From Nitrospirota bacterium (GTDB lineage: Bacteria; Nitrospirota; Thermodesulfovibrionia; Thermodesulfovibrionales; Dissulfurispiraceae): a stretch of 11,307 nt of DNA. Position 1 is the stretch's first letter. Each line of letters opens with the position of its first letter. This document shows, piece by piece, positions 5,922 to 11,307 of the stretch. The notes under the pieces were generated by a model. It was not told the DNA's origin. It ran no database searches and saw only the letters and a program-made list of their open reading frames with translations. The position numbers and the translations under genes are program-made. The stretch is from NCBI GenBank assembly GCA_013349595.1, contig DUZI01000028.1, forward strand, positions 1 to 11,307, read 5' to 3'.

Positions 5922-6886
5922 TCCTCTTCTCTGGCGGTCTTGATAGTTGTCTTGCCATTTTAATTTTATTAAAACAAGGCATCAAGGTTACAGCCATAAG
6001 GTTTATAACATCCTTTGGTTGTGGCAGTATTGATGATATTTCATCCTTTGCTGATAGATGCGGCTTTACACTGATTGAGCGAGATATCCGAGCTGAATTC
6101 TTAAGGATTGTAAAGAAACCAACCTTTGGCTATGGCAAAAACATGAACCCCTGTATTGACTGTAAGATTCTCATGTTAAGGGAAGCAGCAAAGATGATGA
6201 CTCATTTTGGTGCAGATTTTATAGCCACAGGTGAGGTGCTTGGGCAAAGACCAATGAGTCAACAAAGACACATATTTAATCTTATGGAAAAACAGACTGC
6301 TCTGAAAGGTTATATACTCCGCCCACTCTCTGCAAGATTATTAAATCCAACTATACCAGAACAGAAGGGTCTGATTGACAGAGAAAGGCTTTATGGGATA
6401 ACTGGAAGGGGTAGAAAGGCACAGATTGCCCTTGCTGAAGAATTCGGACTTAAGAAATACCCTGCACCTGCTGGTGGTTGCCTATTAACAGAGCCAAACT
6501 TTGCCTATCGTCTTAGAGAACTCCTTAATTACAATTCAAACCCATCAATTAAAGAACTTCAATCCTTGAGGTTTGGAAGACACTTTAGGCTGCCTTCAGG
6601 TGTTAAGGTGATTGTTGGCAGAAATAGAGAGGACAATGAAAAGTTGCTCTCCCTTAAACTTGATGCCATCGTAATGGAGCCCTCTGATACTGAAGGACCA
6701 ATTGTCCTTTTGTTGGGAGAAAATATTGGAGAACAAGATATACTTGACTCTGCAAGCCTCTGCGCAAGATACTCTGACAGTCATGGCAAGGATGTCCTCG
6801 TGAAGATACAGAAACCAACGAATGATGTAACCTTGCTTACCATGAGAGGGAAAGGATTGGATAATTATATGATAAAAAAGAACTAA
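5906..6886 (+). CDS. PP-loop ATPase of ThiI/MnmA type with NFACT-R-like C-terminal domain, putative tRNA thiolation enzyme
   Basis: This is a predicted cytoplasmic RNA-sulfuration enzyme of 326 residues. The PP-loop SGGLDS (9-14) is the ATP-pyrophosphatase motif used to adenylate a uridine. NPCIDCK (81-87) and GGC (Cys192) provide cysteines placed much like those of MnmA-type thiolases. The HFGADFIATGEVLGQRPMSQ segment (about 100-119) is typical of the family. The C-terminal 215-326 resembles the NFACT-R/DUF814 RNA-binding domain: RFGRHFRLPSGVKVIVGRN, then ARYSDSHGKDVLVK. A ThiI-like PP-loop joined to this domain has been proposed as an alternative route to tRNA 4-thiouridine, so ThiI-like activity is my favoured guess over MnmA, which is longer and lacks this tail. 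The gene starts inside the end of hldA (16-nt overlap), and its TAA overlaps the next ATG by 1 nt (TAATG), implying translational coupling. No TusA-like sulfur carrier is visible here. Confidence 0.85.
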   Translation: MSKALVLFSGGLDSCLAILILLKQGIKVTAIRFITSFGCGSIDDISSFADRCGFTLIERDIRAEFLRIVKKPTFGYGKNMNPCIDCKILMLREAAKMMTHFGADFIATGEVLGQRPMSQQRHIFNLMEKQTALKGYILRPLSARLLNPTIPEQKGLIDRERLYGITGRGRKAQIALAEEFGLKKYPAPAGGCLLTEPNFAYRLRELLNYNSNPSIKELQSLRFGRHFRLPSGVKVIVGRNREDNEKLLSLKLDAIVMEPSDTEGPIVLLLGENIGEQDILDSASLCARYSDSHGKDVLVKIQKPTNDVTLLTMRGKGLDNYMIKKN

Positions 6887-8934
6887 TGGATGAGATAGTA
6901 TTTCAGTTTTTTAATAATACCCTTGCAAATCCCTATTTAGATATCATCTTTGTTTTTTTAACCTCAAAGGGCTATCTTATCTTTTTGCCCTTTATCATTT
7001 ACCTATATTTTTTAATGAGGGATAAAAGGGCATTTTTTGCCTCTATGGTGGTTTTTACAATAGCTATCTGTCTGAATGACTGGATTTCTACAGAGATTAA
7101 GGGTATATTTGAGCGATTAAGACCCTGTCTTGTCCATCAATTCAGGGATGTAATTGGCTGCTCATCAAGTTATTCTATGCCCTCAAATCACAGCTCAAAT
7201 GCCTTTACGGCTTCAACCATTCTTTTTTTCTTATCTAAAAGGGCAAGGCTTTTTATAAAGGCTATGGTCTTTACAGTGGCATTCTTGATAGGTCTGTCAA
7301 GGGTCTATCTTGGGGTTCATTATCCCACAGATGTAATAGCAGGCGCCTTGATTGGGATATTAGTGGCAACGGCTTCAATCTATGGATTTAATAAACTTAC
7401 CCATCACTTCAGGCAAAGACCTTTTGAGACTGTTTTATTCTTTAGCACAATTGCCTTTTCACTATTTAGGATTTATTACATTCGTCATGGCGGGCTTGAT
7501 TTAAGTCCCGATGAGGCACATTATTGGGAATGGTCAAGGAGACCTGACTGGAGTTATTACTCAAAGGGTCCCCTTGTAGCATGGTTGATTGGATTAAGCA
7601 CCTATCTATTAGGTAATACCGTTTTGGCCATAAGGATATTATCAGTAATCTTTCATGCACTCAGTAGCCTGTTACTTTATAACCTAACCAAGCAGATTGC
7701 CCGCTTGACATTAAAAAATGGACATCCTGATGATGCAAAGAGGTGTGGACTAATAGCCTTTTTCTCCTTACAAATAGTGCCTCTGTTTTCTGTTTATGGT
7801 ATTGTCTTTACCATTGACACTTTACTTTTATTTTTCTGGACTGCCTCACTATTTGCTTTTTACAAGGCAACTTATAATAATGGGGATTACAGATACTGGT
7901 TTTTATTAGGCTTACTAATCGGTTTTGGCTTGCTTGCCAAATATACAATGGTCTTTTTTATAGTCTGTGCATTTATTTATCTATTGATAGCTCACAGGAC
8001 AATACTTTTAAAACCACAACCCTATTTTGCGCTAATTTTAAGTCTTTTCATATTTTCACCAGTAATTTATTGGAATTGGAGCAATGATTGGGTAAGCCTC
8101 AGACATACTGCTGGTCATGCCAATATTGAGGAGGGATTTAAGATTTCCCTATCTTCCTTTTTTGAATTCATAGGTTCGCAGATAGGTGTGTTAACTCCTA
8201 TACTTTTTATAATGCTTGTAATGGCTTTTGTAAAGCTAAAAGACAGGCCTTTTATCTTTTCATTTAGTATGCCTGTGCTTTGTTTTTTTGTCCTTAAGAG
8301 CCTTCAGGGAAAGGTGCAGGCAAATTGGGCAATGCCAGGGTATATAAGCGCCCTAATAGGTTTATCAATCCATTGGTATAAGGGATTGACAGTAAGCAAG
8401 AGAGAATCAAGGATTTTGCTGAGTACCTTTCTGATTGCCCTGTTGATAAACCTTGTAGGGCTTTATCCTCATTTTTTTCATATCCCTGTCAAGTTTGACC
8501 CCTCTCATCGATTAAGGGGTTGGAGTAATCTTGCAGGTGATGTTGATATAATTAGGCAGGGGCTCTTAAAAAGAGATGAACCCTTAATCATCTTTTCAGA
8601 TAGTTATCAGGTAGCTAGTGAGATGGCTTTTTATCTAAAAGATAACCCAAAAACATACTCTATCAACCTTACAGGTAGGAGGATGAATCAATACGACTTG
8701 TGGCAAAACCCGATGGATGAATTAGAAAGGCTACGAAACCAGTATGGCAAGATTAATGGAATTTTTGTTGGTTCAACACGCCTTGATTATTCAAGTGAAT
8801 TTGCTCATAGGTGCGATAGGATTGAGAAAAAGATGCTTGATTTGTCTCACAAAAATAGGGTAATCAACTCACATTTTTTACTTATCTGTTATAATTTAAC
8901 CTCTCTTCCCCATAGAAGGGCAGTAAGTTACTAA
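6886..8934 (+). CDS. Fusion of PAP2-family lipid phosphatase and family-39-type membrane glycosyltransferase
   Basis: This 682-residue polytopic inner-membrane protein has two catalytic domains. Residues 1-172 are a PAP2 phosphatase with all three motifs intact: Kx6RP (Lys72 to Pro80), PSNH (99-102, in place of the usual PSGH, catalytic His102) and SRx5Hx3D (Ser138-Arg139, His145, Asp149). Such enzymes dephosphorylate polyprenyl diphosphate, phosphatidylglycerol phosphate or lipid A. Residues about 180-540 are a GT39/GT83 (PMT/ArnT)-type transferase that uses polyprenyl-phosphate sugars. The expected first-loop acidic motif is SPDEAHYWEW (207-216, Asp209 the likely catalytic residue), followed by YYSKGPLVAWL and many membrane helices. 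Residues about 540-682 form a soluble tail, probably periplasmic. The ATG overlaps the previous TAA. The next gene encodes a GT2 enzyme able to make the donor, so the two probably act together. There is no frameshift, so the fusion is genuine in this sequence. Sugar and acceptor are unknown. Confidence 0.92.
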   Translation: MDEIVFQFFNNTLANPYLDIIFVFLTSKGYLIFLPFIIYLYFLMRDKRAFFASMVVFTIAICLNDWISTEIKGIFERLRPCLVHQFRDVIGCSSSYSMPSNHSSNAFTASTILFFLSKRARLFIKAMVFTVAFLIGLSRVYLGVHYPTDVIAGALIGILVATASIYGFNKLTHHFRQRPFETVLFFSTIAFSLFRIYYIRHGGLDLSPDEAHYWEWSRRPDWSYYSKGPLVAWLIGLSTYLLGNTVLAIRILSVIFHALSSLLLYNLTKQIARLTLKNGHPDDAKRCGLIAFFSLQIVPLFSVYGIVFTIDTLLLFFWTASLFAFYKATYNNGDYRYWFLLGLLIGFGLLAKYTMVFFIVCAFIYLLIAHRTILLKPQPYFALILSLFIFSPVIYWNWSNDWVSLRHTAGHANIEEGFKISLSSFFEFIGSQIGVLTPILFIMLVMAFVKLKDRPFIFSFSMPVLCFFVLKSLQGKVQANWAMPGYISALIGLSIHWYKGLTVSKRESRILLSTFLIALLINLVGLYPHFFHIPVKFDPSHRLRGWSNLAGDVDIIRQGLLKRDEPLIIFSDSYQVASEMAFYLKDNPKTYSINLTGRRMNQYDLWQNPMDELERLRNQYGKINGIFVGSTRLDYSSEFAHRCDRIEKKMLDLSHKNRVINSHFLLICYNLTSLPHRRAVSY

Positions 8935-8952
8935 GTAAAAGGAGACTTAATA

Positions 8953-9894
8953 ATGATAGTTTCAGTTGTGATACCACTATATAACGAAGAGGAAAATATA
9001 ACAATCCTCCATGACAGTCTCACAAGAAGCCTCAACAATAATAATATCGACTATGAAATAATCTATGTGGATGACGGGAGCACGGACAATACACTTTCCT
9101 TGCTTGAAGATATACAGGCAAAAGATGATAGGGTCATGGTATTGAGCCTGAGAAGAAACTTTGGTCAGACTGCTGCCTTTGCGGCAGGTTTTGATTTTTC
9201 AAGGGGTGATATAGTCATCACAATGGATGGAGATTTGCAGAATGACCCAGAAGACATTCCAAAGCTAATAAATGCAATCAAAAACCATGACCTTGTAAGC
9301 GGCTGGCGTAAAAACAGAAAGGACCCTTTCTTATCAAGGAGACTGCCCTCAATTATTGCAAATTGGCTTATCAGTAGGGTTACGGGGGTGAGGCTTCACG
9401 ACTATGGATGTTCTTTAAAGGCTTACAGGCGTGAGGTAGTAAAAAACCTTCGTCTTTACGGTGAGATGCACAGGTTTATCCCTGCCGTTGCCAGCTGGTA
9501 TGGTGTAAGGATTACAGAGGTAGAGACTACCCACCATCCAAGACTAAGGGGCAAGTCAAAATATGGCATTTCAAGGACAATCAAGGTATTGCTTGACTTG
9601 ATAACGGTCAAATTTCTTCAGAGTTTTTCTACAAAACCGATACAATTTTTTGGTCCGATGGGTGTGTTGTTTGGGCTCTTAGGTTTTATTATCTCTCTTT
9701 ATCTGTCCTTTGAAAAACTCTTTCTTGGTGTTGCAATTGGAGGACGGCCATTGTTGCTGCTTGGTGTATTGTTAATTATCGTAGGTGTTCAATTTATAGG
9801 ATTAGGGCTGCTTGGAGAGATGATAGTGAGGGTCTATCATGAGAGCCAAAAAAAGCCAATCTACACCATCAAGAAGATACTCTCTTCACCGTAA
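8953..9894 (+). CDS. Family 2 glycosyltransferase, polyprenyl-phosphate sugar synthase type (DPM1/GtrB/ArnC-like)
   Basis: This enzyme likely transfers a sugar from a nucleotide donor to undecaprenyl phosphate on the cytoplasmic face of the inner membrane. The 313-residue length is usual for the family. The GT-A fold is in residues 1-225: VSVVIPLYNEEEN (3-15), YVDDGSTDNT (38-47), LRRNFGQTAAFAAGFD (66-81), the DxD motif MDGDLQNDP (91-99) and the HHPRLRGKSKYG stretch (194-205) before the membrane part. Two transmembrane segments follow (about 232-253 and 266-290), as in GtrB and ArnC. A good Shine-Dalgarno (AAAAGGAG, 8937-8944) lies 8 nt before the ATG, only 18 nt after the fusion gene's stop. 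It is the natural donor-maker for the GT39-type domain of that upstream protein. Which sugar is used cannot be told from the sequence. Confidence 0.94.
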   Translation: MIVSVVIPLYNEEENITILHDSLTRSLNNNNIDYEIIYVDDGSTDNTLSLLEDIQAKDDRVMVLSLRRNFGQTAAFAAGFDFSRGDIVITMDGDLQNDPEDIPKLINAIKNHDLVSGWRKNRKDPFLSRRLPSIIANWLISRVTGVRLHDYGCSLKAYRREVVKNLRLYGEMHRFIPAVASWYGVRITEVETTHHPRLRGKSKYGISRTIKVLLDLITVKFLQSFSTKPIQFFGPMGVLFGLLGFIISLYLSFEKLFLGVAIGGRPLLLLGVLLIIVGVQFIGLGLLGEMIVRVYHESQKKPIYTIKKILSSP

Positions 9895-9904
9895 TTAAGG
9901 CCTT

Positions 9905-10855
9905 ATGAATCTCAAAAAGATTGCCTTTTTATTGCTAAAGATTATTGTAAGCGCAGCAATGGTCTATTTCCTTGTCTCAAAGATTGGGCTTAATGAGATT
10001 ATTGAAAATATCAGCAAGGTAAATCCCGTGTATTTTATCATTGCAGTTGCAATTTATTTAGTTCAATTATTTATAGCATCAAATCGGTGGGGGATGCTCA
10101 TTGAAAACAGACCATCAATAAAACAACTTTATAGTCTTTATTTGATTGGGGCTTTTTTTGGAATATTTCTGCCCGGACTGGTAGGTGGCGACACAGTCAA
10201 GGCTTATTATCTCAACAAGATGCTAAAGACCCCCACCAACAGCCATTCAGAAAGTCCAACCTTGATAACATCAATAGCCTCAGTATTTATGGACAGATAT
10301 ATTGGCTTTATAGCTTTGATAACTATGGTAATTGTAGTATTTCCTTTCAGCATAGCTTATCTTAAGGGGACTGTATTTATATGGCTGCTTCCAACAATAT
10401 TTACAGTCTTCATCGCAGCAAGCCTCATTTTAATACACTTCCGTTTAGGTGATGGGATAACTTTTATAGCTAATTTCTATAAATACCTATCACTATTTGT
10501 TACAAAAAGGCATATCTTCATCAAGGCTATACTGTTATCCTTTGTGATACAAAGTGCTGGAATGTGTGCAGTTTATATTTTATCAATAGGATTAGGTATG
10601 AAGGTCTCTTTTATTGCCATTGTAGTATTTTTACCGATAATCATACTTTTGTCATTCATACCCATAACTATAGCTGGAATTGGGCTTAGAGAGGGCGCCT
10701 TTGTATTTTCCTTTTCTATCATCAAAGTCCCCTCTGAGCAGTCATTGACACTATCAATACTATGGTTTTTATCAACATGCACAGGCAGCCTTTTTGGACT
10801 TGTGGAGTATTTGAGAATAAAGAAAGTGAATGATGCAGAGTCAGGTAGTTATTAA
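9905..10855 (+). CDS. LPG-synthase-TM/UPF0104 family integral membrane protein
   Basis: This is a 316-residue polytopic membrane protein of the family named after the transmembrane flippase half of lysylphosphatidylglycerol synthase. Members without the synthase domain are common beside envelope glycosyltransferases and are often assumed to move or present lipid substrates, but most are untested. Family landmarks are Arg61-Trp62 (SNRWGML), FFGIFLPGLVGGDTVKAYY (84-102), the DRYIG loop (130-134) and PITIAGIGLREGAF (253-266) with Arg262-Glu263. About seven or eight hydrophobic segments are visible. The start is 10 nt after the GT2 stop, with a weak TAAGG (9896-9900). It closes the hldA-to-UPF0104 gene run. 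An alternative reading as an AglD-like glycosyltransferase partner cannot be excluded. Confidence 0.9.
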   Translation: MNLKKIAFLLLKIIVSAAMVYFLVSKIGLNEIIENISKVNPVYFIIAVAIYLVQLFIASNRWGMLIENRPSIKQLYSLYLIGAFFGIFLPGLVGGDTVKAYYLNKMLKTPTNSHSESPTLITSIASVFMDRYIGFIALITMVIVVFPFSIAYLKGTVFIWLLPTIFTVFIAASLILIHFRLGDGITFIANFYKYLSLFVTKRHIFIKAILLSFVIQSAGMCAVYILSIGLGMKVSFIAIVVFLPIIILLSFIPITIAGIGLREGAFVFSFSIIKVPSEQSLTLSILWFLSTCTGSLFGLVEYLRIKKVNDAESGSY

Positions 10856-11126
10856 AAATTGCGTTATTAAATTACGCCTCTCTATGTAGTTTGATTTTTT
10901 GAGTTTGAATTTTTTATTGACAAAGTTTATTGACATTGCTTACTGTATTAGACTTTAAAAACCCCAATTTTTGACGAAAAAGTAAGAGTAAAAGTGTTAT
11001 CGGGCGATGGAGCATTAGATAGAAATATGTCATTAGCATATGATAGTAGAAAAACTTGCTCTGTCTTACAGCTTCCCAAAAATAGCGATAGAACTTAAAA
11101 AGCTTAATAAAAGCAGCAAGTAAGAT
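10856..11126. other. Intergenic, A/T-rich, no supportable gene
   Basis: No gene is recognised in this stretch of about 270 bases. A + strand open frame of 48 codons (about 10952-11095) and a longer, membrane-like minus-strand frame (10914-11219) exist, but neither shows a family motif, a Shine-Dalgarno or a credible start. A short GCGT (10861-10864) / ACGC (10874-10877) inverted repeat after the last gene is too weak to call a terminator. The region may be degenerate DNA between the operon and the insertion element that follows. Confidence 0.5.
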
Positions 11127-11269
11127 AGTAAGGGCTGTTGAAGGATTTTTATACGACACCTTATAAAAAAAAGCTTGTAGGGCTTTGTTACAAGGCATTG
11201 TTTTAAATGTATAAATCAAAATTATAAATAAAATTTGTCGATTATAAAAATCCTGAAACAGCCCTTACT
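11127..11269. mobile_element. MITE-like element with ~27-bp terminal inverted repeats
   Basis: The left end (11127-11153) and the right end (11243-11269) are inverted copies that agree at 25 of 27 positions. Similarity continues inward to CGACA on both sides after a 2-nt indel. The outer bases are AGTAAGGGCTGTTGAAGG on the left and their near-complement on the right. The interior of about 89 bp is non-coding and A/T-rich, with one small hairpin (CTTGTA 11174-11179, TACAAG 11189-11194). The GGGCTGTT-type end is like that of several insertion-sequence families, so this is probably a non-autonomous derivative mobilised by an IS elsewhere. No clear target-site duplication was found. Confidence 0.7.
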
Positions 11270-11280
11270 AAGCGCTATTA

Positions 11281-11307
11281 TAAGGGGCTGGTGAAGGATT
11301 TTTATAC
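11281..11307 (+). repeat. Third copy of the same terminal repeat, cut by the window edge
   Basis: This segment repeats the left end of the preceding element in direct orientation. Its last 16 bases (11292-11307) are identical to 11139-11154, with one added G and one T-to-G change further out. It also forms a large imperfect hairpin with the right end of that element (arms of about 25 nt, loop of about 13 nt containing AGCGCT). It could be the start of a second MITE or of a full insertion sequence beyond the window. Confidence 0.75.

Noticed and set aside
10952..11095. Plus-strand open frame of 48 codons that might be a decayed transposase end
   Set aside because: It looks vaguely protein-like (an LSGDGALDRNMSLAYD stretch), but has no start, no recognised transposase motif and a stop before the repeat. 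It is too weak to call a pseudogene.
10914..11219. Minus-strand open frame of 101 codons with a hydrophobic, Leu/Phe/Tyr-rich translation
   Set aside because: It starts inside the MITE-like element, crosses its terminal repeat, has no ribosome binding site and matches no family I know. The hydrophobic look is expected from A/T-rich DNA.

Overview
The window is AT-rich DNA that looks like the chromosome of a motile, Gram-negative (diderm) bacterium. This rests on a chemoreceptor and CheV for chemotaxis, a heptose-phosphate kinase of the LPS-core precursor pathway, and membrane glycosyltransferases of the polyprenyl-phosphate-sugar type. The phylum cannot be fixed from the sequence. The gene mix and repeat style remind me of Nitrospirota or deltaproteobacterial-type genomes, but that is only an impression. 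All recognised genes are on the + strand.

Region 1 (1-2948) is a compact signalling operon. It holds the 3' part of a methyl-accepting chemotaxis protein with a C-terminal CZB-like domain that has lost two of its four usual zinc ligands, then an HDOD-domain protein, then CheV (CheW-like domain plus receiver). Region 2 (2949-4949) is an island of repeats around one gene. A hairpin follows cheV, then come several dispersed-repeat-type palindromes, then an AAA-ATPase-like/PD-(D/E)XK nuclease-like protein. That gene sits between inverted copies of a repeat of about 40 bp built from octamers: one copy upstream, and two tandem copies downstream that begin at the stop codon. It looks like a mobile or recombining cassette.

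Region 3 (4950-10855) is a tightly packed five-gene run. It contains a single-domain HldA-type heptose-7-phosphate kinase, a PP-loop ATPase of the ThiI/MnmA type with an NFACT-R-like C-terminus, a PAP2-phosphatase/family-39-type glycosyltransferase fusion, a DPM1/GtrB-like family 2 glycosyltransferase, and an LPG-synthase-TM/UPF0104 membrane protein. The last three form a plausible envelope-glycosylation module: the GT2 enzyme charges a polyprenyl phosphate with a sugar, the fusion transfers the sugar outside the membrane and carries its own lipid phosphatase, and the UPF0104 protein handles lipid or lipid-linked substrate. The actual sugar and acceptor are not visible. Region 4 (10856-11307) has no gene I can support. 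It holds a MITE-like element of about 143 bp with 27-bp terminal inverted repeats and, at the window edge, the start of a third copy of the same terminal repeat.
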